From positions 84,996,931-85,060,930 of the forward strand of contig OX375872.1 in the NCBI GenBank assembly GCA_947359465.1: a DNA stretch of 64,000 nucleotides. Direction: 5' to 3'. Below, one piece after another: positions 10,032 to 20,329 of this stretch (within the stretch, counting starts at the first letter, position 1; every line of letters begins with the position of its first letter). Under the pieces are notes generated by a model. That model had not been told where the DNA came from, made no database searches, and saw only the letters and a program-made list of their open reading frames with translations. Source of the DNA: Metellina segmentata (lineage: Eukaryota; Arthropoda; Arachnida; Araneae; Tetragnathidae). Position numbers and translations under genes: made by a program.

Positions 10032-11062
10032 CACTCATGTCCGTAAATTAAGGATAATTCAGTCCAAAAAGAACCAGACAGAGAACAACATCAGACCTTT
10101 CTCGTCAGTTATCTTCAGCCACGGGTACGACAGTTTCAAGGCAAAGCGTTTACAGACGTATGGGACATATGCTCGTAGGCCTGTCAGATGTGTTCCGCTC
10201 ACGGCAACTCACTGTCGCCAGAGGTTAGCCTGGAGTAAAGAGCATGCAATGTGGACATCGTCACAGTGGGCTTGTGTGATGTTTTCCGACGAGTCCAGGT
10301 TTAGCTTGACACGTTCATATGGAGAATGCCAGTTACTCTCTACCACCAGGACAACAGTGACCGACACCGTTACGGTGGTCCAGGATTGCTCGTTTGGCGC
10401 GGAATTATTCTGGGATCCAGAACAGATCTACATGTTCAAATCGTAACCATGAGAGACCTGATTTATCGGGACATCATTCTGGAACAACATGTACGTTTCT
10501 TTAGGGGTGCCATGGGCGCAGAATTTGTGTTTATGGATGACAACGCCCGTCCTTACCGTGCAAACATTGTAAACGAATGCCTTGAATCTGTGGATATCAC
10601 CCGTATGGAATAGCCCGCATTCTCACCCGACTTGAATCTGATAGAGCAAGTGTGAGACATGCTTGGCCGACGAGTTGCTGTCAACCACCTCCTACATGTG
10701 TACCGGAACTTCGGAGAGCATTGCTTGTCGAGTGAAATGATCTCCCCTAGATCAGCGTGATAGTTTGATCCTCAGCATGCCTAGGCGCTGTACGGACTGT
10801 ATTCCATCGTCTGGGAGACATACAATGTATTAACCATCATACCACCATGCCATGTTAAGTTTTTGTAAGGTCGATATTTTTTGCAATGGCTCCAGTGAGC
10901 AAAAATCGTAGTTTTTATGAATGGTATCATACATACACCATCTTTTTAGTTCTTTATCTTTTGTTTAATAAATGGGCTTTATGAATATGTCACGTTTGTT
11001 TTGTTTCTGAACCTTTATTTGCCGGAGCTGGCATTAACCTTAATAAATTGGAAATATTCACT
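10032..11062 (+). mobile_element. Tc1-like transposon, internally deleted
   Basis: A TA precedes CACTCATGTCCGTAAATTAA at the left. A decayed inverted match (CCTTAATAAATTGGAAATAT, about 11038-11057) marks the probable right end. The transposase lacks its N-terminal DNA-binding half and is interrupted by stops. The right boundary is approximate because the terminal repeat is poorly preserved. Confidence 0.7.
10120..10715 (+). pseudogene. Tc1-like transposase remnant, DD34E catalytic part
   Basis: Three frames together give a Tc1 catalytic domain: WACVMFSDESRFSL around 10263 (first Asp), FVFMDDNARPYRANIV around 10525 (second Asp) and SPDLNLIEQV around 10630 (Glu), followed by DMLGRRV. The helix-turn-helix DNA-binding region that would normally precede them is absent, since the left TIR is followed within about 100 bp by mid-protein sequence. 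Stop codons interrupt the SPDLN region. It could not make active transposase. Confidence 0.8.
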
Positions 11063-11124
11063 CAAGTTCATAAATTAATTAGTCTACAAAACACAAAAAT
11101 AAAAACAAAGTAAATTATAAGAAA

Positions 11125-11260
11125 TTAAAATAACCTCGCACTGTAGCAACACAGTAGGCTATTGGCGATTGTCCAGGATCAAACCCAAAGGGAAAGATTC
11201 GACACCTCGTCTTCAGACCATGGTTCAAAATAACGTCTATTGTACTAGCGTCTTATCCTT
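11125..11260 (-). repeat. SINE-1 3' fragment
   Basis: Minus-strand sense contains the GACCATGGTC and GGCGATTGTCC blocks and the AACCTCGCACTG complement of the 3' end. Confidence 0.65.
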
Positions 11261-11264
11261 CTGG

Positions 11265-11633
11265 GGTTGATTGATGTGGTGGCCCGATTGGAAGAACGTC
11301 GGATTAGCAACGGAGGGTTGCGAGTTCTAATCCTACCAGACCGTCGTGTACAGAGGGGGATGGTGCACGTTAAATATGCCGTGATCTTAAATGTCCTCAC
11401 GTTGGTGTCGTGTGGAAGTTTGGAGAGTGGGATGCCGGCTAAGACGTTTCCTCGTCATCTGACCATGGTTAAAAAAAATCACGTGTTGTCCTCTCCCCCT
11501 GGGGTTCGATCCCGGACCGTCGTCCATAGCCCGCTGTATTGCTTCAGTTCGACGTTAACTAAATTACCTACCCTTCGGGGGCTTATCACGAACCGTCGCC
11601 ATAGCACGTTATGTTGCTCTAGTGTATCGTTAA
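11265..11633 (+). repeat. SINE-1 (type-ii head), interrupted by a MITE at its 3' end
   Basis: The type-ii head (GGGTTGCGAGTTCTAATCC at about 11306) leads into the body and a second partial body. The 3' end ...GTATCGTTAA is cut at 11633 and resumes at 12309 as TTAATTAAAATAC, the normal SINE tail. This marks the precise insertion site of the element between them. Confidence 0.75.
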
Positions 11634-12308
11634 GGGGGTCTGAGACTCGATAAAAAAAATTGGACTCATTTCATATTTTATCTTAAAAATAATATAGATC
11701 TTTCTGAATAAAATGACACCTCAATTTTGTTTCTACCATACGTAGAACCGGAAACATTTAACTCTTTTATAAACATGACAGATGCAAATTCAACGAGCGT
11801 TTATATTTTAAACGCTTTCTCTTTTTTTTGTGTAAAATGGGATTTTACTAGTAAAAATCGATATAACTTAATTACTTTTCCTAAATGAACGAAATTTTCA
11901 ACATTTACTTTTCAAATATATTTATTTAGTTTGTCTTCAGCAATTGTGTATATATATATTAGTTTTGTTTCTATAAATTTTTCGAACTTTGTATACCATG
12001 TGTTTTATAAAGCTTTTGAACAAAATATTCTTTTAAATTTTTTTCTAATTGTTTAAATTGTCTTCGTGATTTTTGGTTTATAGTATGAACTCTTAGAAGT
12101 TAATGCAAAAATGAAATGATTTGTTATAAAATATTTTGCAATACATCAATTTTGCCCAATGGCGAAATTGACATTTTTTTTTAAATTTTAATAAATAACT
12201 ATTTTATTTTTAAAAATTTTATAATTTCAAAATACAAAATGTATACCTACAAAAAAAATTTTCGGAACAAAACCTTTAAAATTGAAGATTTTAGAGACCC
12301 AGACCTCC
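11634..12308. mobile_element. TTAA-flanked MITE (675 bp), Kolobok-type ends
   Basis: The element starts GGGGGTCTGAGACTC and ends in the inverted GAGACCCAGACCTCC. TTAA occurs at both borders (11630-11633 and 12309-12312), and removing the element plus one TTAA restores the SINE tail CGTTAATTAAAATAC. The interior is AT-rich and non-coding. The terminal bases resemble those of the autonomous-sized element at 50552-53733 (GGGGTCTCAGGAC), and both right ends continue with a CTTAAATCTCAAAATTTT-like stretch. It is probably a non-autonomous relative. Confidence 0.8.
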
Positions 12309-12750
12309 TTAATTAAAATACTAATACCAGGATCGTCAAAAGCCCGTTGTGTTGCTCCATTGCGACGTTAATGAAAATACCTACCTGCAAAGAAAATTGC
12401 GAATAGCACTTTAGTCGCTCAAGTGCGACGTTAATTATTTTCCTACATCCTGTAAGAAAATTTGTTTACTAAATCAAATTCATTACAGCTTATGTTTTTA
12501 AAGAAAAAGTTTTAAACAAATAGTGTAATAAAAACTGACAGTACAGAAAACTCTTACAGCATTAATAAAGCAAAGTAGGTCGTAGGATAGAAAATAACTC
12601 GTTGTGTGGAAGGTAGGTAGGTAGGTAAGATATATTAAGTAACGTCACACTGGTCTATAGGCGGCGGACCAGGATCAAACCTAATAAGACCCGAGAACAC
12701 TGCGCAATTTTGAACCATGGTCAAATGACGATTGGCGTGGAAGGAGACAG
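12309..12750. repeat. SINE-1 fragments with GTAG microsatellite
   Basis: 12313-12455 contains two plus-strand 3' ends (GTTGCTCCATTGCGACGTTA and CGCTCAAGTGCGACGTTAAT). 12610-12745 is a minus-strand SINE-1 whose 3' tail appears as (GTAG)n at 12611-12629. 12455-12600 holds nothing I recognise. Confidence 0.65.
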
Positions 12751-12857
12751 TCCGGAAAACGGATTTCCTAGTTATCCCTCATAATCATGGGACAATACAA
12801 ATATTCATAACGGTATCTAGAATAGACAACAAGAAGTTGAACGCCCGCGTTAAGATA

Positions 12858-13110
12858 TACTACCCCCATTGTTGAAATTCTCGTTTGTTTTGATTAGTTG
12901 CATTAGTTTCCGTACTGAAGTTTCACCGTCTTTGGATAAAACAGTCCATCTCTTAAATTGCTCTGGTTAATGACGGAATGGTGCTCATCATTTTACTTCT
13001 TTTAGCGTATCACTAAAGTATTGACAAAATTTAAAGTAAATTTCTTTCAACGCTTTTTACAATTGTTGCTAGAAACAAGAATACGAATAAAATTAAAGGG
13101 ATTTTCAATG
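12858..13110. repeat. Distal part of duplicon B
   Basis: Aligns with 5694-5960 (GTTTCACCGTC, TTTTCAATGCAAG and AAATCAGACGG landmarks). It is separated from the rest of duplicon B by the Tc1-like element, SINEs and the MITE. Confidence 0.65.
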
Positions 13111-13159
13111 CAAGTAAATCAGACGGAAATCCAAGATTTCATTTCCTCCATAAAATGCT

Positions 13160-13885
13160 TAGTTTAATGCCAAGGGTTGCGAGTTCGATGCTCAGTGCAG
13201 TCATCGTGGCCGTTGTGTACTCTATATTTTTAATTAACGTCGCACTAAAGCAACACAACGGGTATTTGGCGATGGTAAGGATCAAACCGGAAGGGTAAGA
13301 TCAGATGCAGAGATTGGTGGTTTCTCGCCCTGTGGTACATGATCAATTTTTACCTCACGAGGTCGATTTAGATGACCAATAGGAAAACTAGTGGCAGGTT
13401 TCTTAAAATGTCATTGTTCGTCATCCGACTGTAGTTCAAAATTACGTGATGCTGTTCTATGATTCGTCCCATGGGATTGTTACTAACCCGTCGCCAATAG
13501 CCCATTCTACTGCTTCATACACATACCAATGTGTTTCTATGTTGCTTTGTATGCTCTAGGTCATAAAATGCTCAACTGTAAGTAGCTAATTAACGTCGCA
13601 CTGGAGCAACACAGGCTTTTGGCGAGATTGCGGGCAATTTGGTAATTTTCAATTAACATCGTACTAGAGCAACACAACGGGCTATTGACGACGGTTCGGG
13701 AACAATCCCCCAGCCCCCCTCCGTGAAAAAAAAATCTGGCGACGTTGAGTTATCAATCAATTTAGATATTTAACTACCAGCTGTATCAACATAACGGGCT
13801 ATTGGCCGCGATCCAGGATTAATCCCCAAGGGAAAGATCCGACGACAACGCATAATTTTTTAATCGCCATCAAAAGAAGATTTTC
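13160..13885. repeat. SINE-1 fragment cluster
   Basis: Pieces at 13165-13300 (head then inverted 3' end), 13415-13530 (+), 13585-13640 (-), 13640-13740 (-) and 13770-13870 (-). The last lies where the shared SINE fragment of duplicons A and B would be expected relative to the downstream flank, which suggests that the SINE was there before the three copies formed. Confidence 0.6.
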
Positions 13886-14152
13886 ATCAAGAGTATTCAC
13901 ACACACATTTCATATTTAATTTAAACTAACATCATTTGTATATTTTAGGTTCATATACGGAAATGTGCATGCTGAAAGTAAATTGAATTTGAGATCAGTT
14001 TATAGGCAAGCAGAAAATGGTTGTTCCTATAGTTTCAAACTCTGAAAAAAAAAAAAAAAAAACTACACAATTTACTTACAAAATAACCACAACAGTTGAA
14101 AAGTTAATATAAATTGCTATTTAAATGGTTTTAAAGCAAAAAGATGCAACGT

Positions 14153-14158
14153 CCTTTA
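14153..14158 (-). promoter_or_regulatory. Polyadenylation signal AATAAA of the repeat-tail gene
   Basis: TTTATT on the plus strand lies about 235 bp beyond the stop codon of the minus-strand gene. The same hexamer is kept in the decayed copy A near 2411. Confidence 0.5.
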
Positions 14159-14392
14159 TTTAAAATCACAAAACTAGTTACATTCCTTCGTTTACTTTTT
14201 ACAAAACAAGTAGTTATATTCCTTCATTTACTTTTTACAAAAGGCTTCATTCACAAAGTTGCAAATTATACACAAATCTGTAAATAAAAGGTTTCGCACT
14301 AATATTATAAGTTAGACTTTAGTCTTAGTTAGTTTAAAGGCCTTACTCATGAGGCATAATTTTCCTCTTTCACGAATAACATCTTTCTCAGG

Positions 14393-17300
14393 TCACTCGG
14401 CATCTCCGGTACTTGGTTTCAATGGGCAAAGGTTTCCTTTTTCACGAGTAACACCTTTTCTTGGGCGCCTTAGTCTATCTTTTGCAACTTGGCTTTCACT
14501 GGTACTAATTGCATGTTTTATCTGGATTTTAATGGGCGACAATTTTCGAGCTTGTTTTGAAGCATGCGCTTTGGGTTCACATGTAGAAATCAAGTATTCA
14601 GTTTCGTTTTCAGGGGGTTGTTTTTCTTGGCATTTTTCGGGTGCAACTTCAGCCACACAGGGAGCAGCCGCATATTCAGTTTCAGGGGGTTGTTTTCCTT
14701 GGCATTTTTCGGATGCAACTTCAGCCACACAGGGAGCAGCCGCATATTCAGTTTCGTTTTCAGGGGGTTGTTTTTCTTGGCATTTTTCGGGTGCAACTTC
14801 AGCCACACAGGGAGCAGCCGCATATTCAGTTTCAGGGGGTTGTTTTCCTTGGCATTTTTCGGATGCAACTTCAGCCACACAGGGAGCAGCCGCATATTCA
14901 GTTTCAGGGGGTTGTTTTCCTTGGCATTTTTCGGATGCAACTTCAGCCACACAGGGAGCAGCCGCATATTCAGTTTCGTTTTCAGGGGGTTGTTTTTCTT
15001 GGCATTTTTCGGGTGCAACTTCAGCCACACAGGGAGCAGCCGCATATTCAGTTTCAGGGGGTTGTTTTCCTTGGCATTTTTCGGATGCAACTTCAGCCAC
15101 ACAGGGAGCAGCCGCATATTCAGTTTCGTTTTCAGGGGGTTGTTTTCCTTGGCATTTTTCGGATGCAACTTCAGCCACACAGGGAGCAGCCGCATATTCA
15201 GTTTCGTTTCCAGGGGGTTGTTTTTCTTGGCATTTTTCGGGTGCAACTTCAGTCACACAGGGAGCAGCCGCATATTCAGGTTCGTTTTCAGGGGGTTGTT
15301 TTTCTTGGCATTTTTCGGGTGCAACTTCAGCCACACAGGGAGCAGCTGCATATTCAGTCTCGATTTCAATGGGCAATATTTCTTTAGCAGTTTCTACTTT
15401 TTCAACTTTTTGACAGGTAGCAACGACGTAATTATATTCCACTTCAAGAGGAAAATTTTCTTCAGTTCCGCTTTCATCTCCGCTTATAAATTCGTATTCA
15501 GAGCGTTCCGTCTCGGATTCAAAAGGAAACTTTTCTTGAGCACCCTCCACTTCAAATGCACCTTGAAGGGGAAATATTTCTCGGGTCTCTTCTGTTGCAA
15601 CTTTGGCAACACAAGTACTCATACCCTTGGTCAAAGGGGATTCATTCCCATCCTCGGCTTGAAGGACCATTATTTCTTGGCAACTTTCTCCGTTTGTAAT
15701 TTGTTGCCAGGCTGGAGCGATGAATATGCAGTCCGTTCCAAGCAATTTTTCCTGCGCCTCTTCTGTTGCAACTTCATCTACACAGGCAGCAGCTACATAT
15801 TCAGTTTCGTCTTCAAAGGGTAATTTTTCTTCGGACTCTACTATTGCGACTTCAGTTACACATGAAGCAGCCTCAAATTCCGCCTCTGATTCAATGGGCA
15901 ATTTTTCTACGGGAACTTCTGTTGCAACTTTGGCTACACACCTAGTAGCAACATATGTTTTCGTGGCTTCAAGGATCAATTTTTCAAGTGTTCTTTCTCC
16001 GGTTACAACTACAGGTTTATTGGTAGAATTCGTGCATTCCGTCTCGATTTCGAAGAGCAATTTTTCTTGAGCTTTTTGAGTTGTCACGTCGGCTACACAG
16101 GTAGCAGCCATTTTTTCCGCCTCGGCTTCGATGTGTAATATTTCTTGGTCACTTTCCGCTTTTGTAATTTGTTGACATGTAGCAGTCACGCACTTTGTCT
16201 CGTCTTCAAAAGGCAATTTTACTAGAGTTACTTCCTCTTCGGTTGAAGTTTTGCGTTCGCAGCCAGCAGCAAAGTATTCCACATCGGCTTGAAAGGGCAA
16301 TTTTAAAAGGGCACCTTCTCTGGTTCCATCTACAGATTCGTTGGTAGCAGCCATGTATTCAGTCTCGACTTTGGAGGTCACTTTTCTGGCCTCTTCGATT
16401 GCATCTTCAGGTTCATTTTTTGAAGCCAAGTATTTTGTTTCAACTTCAAGGGGAAACATTACTTGGGCCTCCTCTGTTGCAACTTTCGCCACACAAGTAG
16501 CATACACTTTTTCCGCCTCGGCTTCTAGGGCCAATTTGTCTTCGTCACTTTTGTTTGAAACTTCGTGTTCATAGGTAACAGTCACGCATTCCGACTCTTC
16601 CTTAATATGTAATTTATCTTTGGCACATTCCTCTACAGTTATAATTTCGCGTTCACAGATACAAGTCCCATTTTCCACCTCAGATTCAAGAGGCAATTTC
16701 TCAAGAGCACCTTCCTCTCCGATTACATTTTCGGGCTCATAGGTAGAAGCTGCGTATTCCACCTCGTCCTTATAAGGTAGTGTTTCTTCCGTATATTCTC
16801 GAATTTCCGTTTCATGAAAGATTTTCACTTTGTCCTTAATGCGCTCGTAGTTTTCATCAGAAGCAAATGGTAGGGTAGTAATTTGTTCGGAGTCTTTGAG
16901 ATTCTTTTCTAGACATTCTAGCTTGTGTTGTAATAAAGGTTTCTCAAAGGCTATCTTTGTATCCTTAAGAATTTCCTCCATCGGTAACGTCAATTTTTGC
17001 AGTGAATGCCGTCTTTCTTCATTGTTTTTTATAATTTCAATTAAAACTTCATCTTGATTGAGATACAATGCAGCTACTAATTCATTAATTGCAAATGGTT
17101 GACAGTCGTGATTTTTTTCCACGTCACTTATAGGTTCAATGGAGTTTGTTTTTGCCGAAGACAAATATTCTTCGACTTCTTTTACGATATTTTTTGAAGC
17201 TCTATTTTTTATTCCATTGGGTATGCATCCATGTGCTGATTTCATTGTTATAGTATCTTCAGTATTGAACCCAAGACCTTTCTCTAAGGTTAGTGTACAT

Positions 17301-18594
17301 TGCGATGTAGTTTCAAGAAATGGAATTTCAACAGACTGCTCCCGTGTAGAAACTATATTCTGGTTGATCTGTATTTTGGACATGTGTCCTTCCGAATTAA
17401 CTAGTGATGTTTTCTTACGAGTTGTACCGTCTTTAATCATGGTTAAAAAATGGTCAATACCCAAGTTTTTTGAAGCAGGTGTATATTTTAATGCATTTTG
17501 AAAAGTATCGTTTAATTTGCTTTTGCAAAGAGAAATCTCATCTGATGATGGGATTCCATCTACACTGCTCCAAATTTGATTGTCCTGTTCACTCGCAACT
17601 CCAACATCGACTACCTGTAACTCCGTCATGCATCGTAATCCTTCAGAAGAAGAAAACCTGTCCAGAAATTCTATACTTGTATTGATTTCGTTTCGAAAAG
17701 CATCGATTATGCACTTACTACCATCAAGTTCTCCCAAGAAATCTTCTAGAAAACAACATTCTTTGCTAGTTTGGCTTGTAGAATTTTTTATCTTAGCCTT
17801 TGATTGCTCCACAACTTTTGATGCACACTTTTCATTGGACTGTGAAGGCTTCCTAGCTAAATCTGGACTCCTCGAGTCAGAAGAAAGTAACTTGCTATTA
17901 TTCTGCCTCGAGACTTGAGAACTTTTCGAAGGATCTTCCAATACCTCTGGATTATGCGCGTTGTTTTCACTAGCATTTCCTTCAAGTGGAAACTTGTACT
18001 TAGGAAAAGTTTTCCTTACGTAACTTTCAAGTGCACATTCTATGCCATGCCTGACAAATGTCTTTAGTAAGACAATTATTAAACTAATAACTGGATTTAT
18101 AAGCACTTTCAAAAACCCAAGCCCCTCCCGAACCCAAAATTTAATTTCCTTCAGCTCACGGATAAAAAGACGCTCAAGTGATCCATTCCTATCTATCTCC
18201 GAATCAACGGTGAAATCGCATAAAATTTTAACATATCTTAAGGTACCTTTTACAAGGAGCCTTCGTTTAATTCCTAGAACATTGATGGTTACCCAAGAAT
18301 CGAACTGAATTGGACCAGCTCCAAGACATGCACTAATATGCATTCGATCCTTTTTTTTCGTTAAGCAACAAGAATCTGCTTGTTTAAGGGATGTCAAGCC
18401 TGTAATACTGTTATTGCCAAACTCTATTATCCTCTGTGTCTTGATAAAGGTTAATAAGAATGTAAGGAAACTGGTAAAGCAGTCGTTTAAGCAACAAGGA
18501 TCAAGCTCCGATCTTCTATCATCAGTTATGTTTCTTATAAGCTGGTGGACGTAAGCATCACCTAGTTTCGAGTCTTCCTCTTTACAACTTCGAC
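14393..18594 (-). CDS. Group-7-allergen-like (TULIP-type) domain protein with a long acidic tandem-repeat tail; last exon
   Basis: A single exon of 1,399 codons plus stop. It opens after the splice acceptor TTATTTCCAG with a split glycine codon (phase 1), so the in-frame ATG at 18650-18652 is intronic; the first exon, probably carrying a signal peptide, was not found. Exon residues about 10-205 resemble the arthropod group-7 allergen family of lipid-binding TULIP folds: AYVHQLIRNI, ELDPCCLND, GLTSLKQAD, a central sheet region, then a hydrophobic FVRHGIECALESYVRKTFP helix. About 400 residues of Ser/Lys/Glu-rich linker follow, then about 30 degenerate units of 24-27 residues (E-Y-A-A-T-C-V-x-E-V-x-T-E-E, then a K-L-P-F-E-like end), closing with ten near-identical units. 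The tail is very acidic, with about one Cys per unit. A paralogue without the tail lies at 31314-32179. The tail's function is unknown; extracellular lipid or pigment binding is inference. Confidence 0.8.
14598..15360 (-). repeat. Ten tandem 72/78-bp repeats coding near-identical protein units
   Basis: Each unit encodes EYAAAPCVAEVA(P/S)EKCQ(E/G)KQPP followed by ENET (26 residues, 78 bp) or ET (24 residues, 72 bp). The P/E pair goes with the long ending and the S/G pair mostly with the short one, in the protein order L, L, S-G long, S, L, S, S, L, S, L. Near identity at the DNA level implies recent expansion by unequal exchange or slippage. Because both periods are multiples of three, several other frames are also open here; those are not genes. 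Confidence 0.95.
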
Positions 18595-18596
18595 CT
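18585..18596 (-). promoter_or_regulatory. Splice acceptor of the repeat-tail gene exon
   Basis: Minus-strand sense reads TTATTTCCAG then GTCGAAG, a pyrimidine-rich tract and AG in phase 1. The paralogue at 31314 has TTTTTTTTCAG then GTCCCTC in the same phase, a few residues before the conserved AYV(H/D)QL motif. That agreement between paralogues is the main reason for placing the exon start here. Confidence 0.75.
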
Positions 18597-18928
18597 GGAA
18601 ATAATTTTTTTAAGTATCGGTGTAATTTAATTTCTAGCTGAAAACCTTTCAACTGTGATTCAATGCGACAACTATTGGAAAATCATTCCCAATGCAAGAT
18701 GTCACGAATTGAAATACAAATTTCTACAATTTAATGCGAAATTCACCATTAAACACTAAATGATAAGAATAATTCTTAAACTTGTGAAAAGCAGTTTTAT
18801 TGCTCTTAAAAACTCAATGCCAAATGTTCAAGCAATTGATTCTTTAATATGAAAACGTTGACCTGCCAATTTACGGAAATAGCCAAGTGGGTCAACTGAA
18901 ATAGACATTACTGAACACATGCAAAATA

Positions 18929-20298
18929 AACTAGTGTGCAATATTAAGAGAATTTGCCCATTGTGTGCATTTTCACAAAAAGTACTGAACCAACGGTACT
19001 AATTATGCCGCCAAAGAAAGCAAATATTCAGTTTTGAATACGTAAGCGCACATGTGTGTGTGTTTGTGGGCGGAGCTGTGACCGCGTAGGGTATAAGCAC
19101 ACGAGACGTTTTCCGCGATTCCTGTGCTTGTACTCCTCAGCGAGATTTACTGTGTTTCTCTTAAGAGTTGGGTAAATTTTATAAACTATCAAGCAAATTG
19201 AGTCGCCACGAACATATGGATGAGGGAATGAGATTGAGAATCGTCGGAAGCAGGGTAATCACAAGTGCAGGTGACTACAGAACTCAATGTAACGCCCAGT
19301 GTCGTCTGTAATGTGCGGAAACAATTTCTGAACACTAGACCTATATCGAGAAGACCTGGACAAGATCGTATAAGAGCCATGACGACCAATAACGATCGTT
19401 ATTTGGAACTTTCCACGCGGCTTCACGAGACTATTACTTATCAGCTCTCACGTGAGATGGATGCTGCCACTGGAACCAGAGTTTCGCGGTTTACTGTTGC
19501 CCGAAGGCTTAATTGGAGGGGCCTTATGCCAGAAGACCCACTGTTTGCGTCTTGCTCACTGCAACATACAAGAGAGCGCGTTTAGCATGGTGAAGACATC
19601 AGACTTGGACCAGACTTCAGTGGAGCACCGTACGCTTCACAGATGAGTTGAGATTCAGCCTGTACAGATTTTCGATGTACCCTCATCAGGAGAGACGGGG
19701 ACCCGATACCATCCCTCCCACATCAGGGAAATTGACTACTATGGTGGTGGAGGTGTCTCATGATCTAGGCAGGCATCAAGCTTAATGGCCGCACATCCCT
19801 CCATGTATTTGACAGAAGGTCCATGACTGCTATGAAGAATAGAGAGGAGATGTTAGAGCCCATGTTCGACTTTTTTTCAGGTCCGCAGATCATCCACATC
19901 TGGAAAGCGAGAATATTCGGCGTATGGATTGGCCAGCCAGATCTCCCGACCTAAACCCTATAAAACATGTCTGGACGCTCTTGAGAAGCCAATAGCATCT
20001 CGCCATCCCCTTCGAGAACCATCCCGGTCCAATATGTCATGGCGCTATGCGACCTGTCTGACTGAGGGTTACCATACCCATATTAGACTCATTTTTCGGT
20101 CCTATCGCGCAACGTGGATTGTGGACATTCCTGCACTTATGAACTTTACCGACAATCATGCGTGCGTACCATGACTTTTGTATGCTACATCTCTTTCTTT
20201 GCTATTACTCTATTCGTAACAAATTTCATTAAAATCTGTCCATTAGTTTTCAGAAATTCAACATAATGAGCAAATTTTCTTAAGTTTGCACACGAGTG
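18929..20298 (+). mobile_element. Tc1-like transposon with terminal inverted repeats and TA target duplication
   Basis: The left end AACTAGTGTGCAATATTAAG and the right end (complement CACTCGTGTGCAAACTTAAG) match over about 44 bp with some mismatches. TA dinucleotides flank both ends (18927-18928 and 20299-20300). The size, 1,370 bp, is typical of Tc1-type elements. The transposase inside is broken, so the copy is non-autonomous. Confidence 0.88.
19245..20170 (+). pseudogene. Tc1-like transposase, frameshifted
   Basis: Recognisable pieces in order: the DNA-binding part (VTTELNVTPSVVCNVRKQFL near 19271, then GTRVSRFTVARRL near 19476), a first catalytic block read in another frame (TDELRFSLYRF near 19640), and the WPARSPDLNPIKHVWTLL region near 19930. 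In the last block the catalytic Glu of the usual PDLNPIE motif reads Lys. Several frameshifts separate the pieces. It is related to, but clearly distinct from, the other Tc1-like copies of the window. Confidence 0.78.
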
Positions 20299-20329
20299 TA
20301 GATATATAGCTCGCTATCAAAACAAAAAT

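Noticed and set aside
14349..15823. Long open frames on the plus strand (354, 419 and 248 residues) and a second minus-strand frame opposite the tail gene.
   Set aside because: The array period (72/78 bp) is a multiple of three, so any frame without a stop in one unit stays open throughout. Only the minus-strand frame continues into a conserved domain and diverged units.
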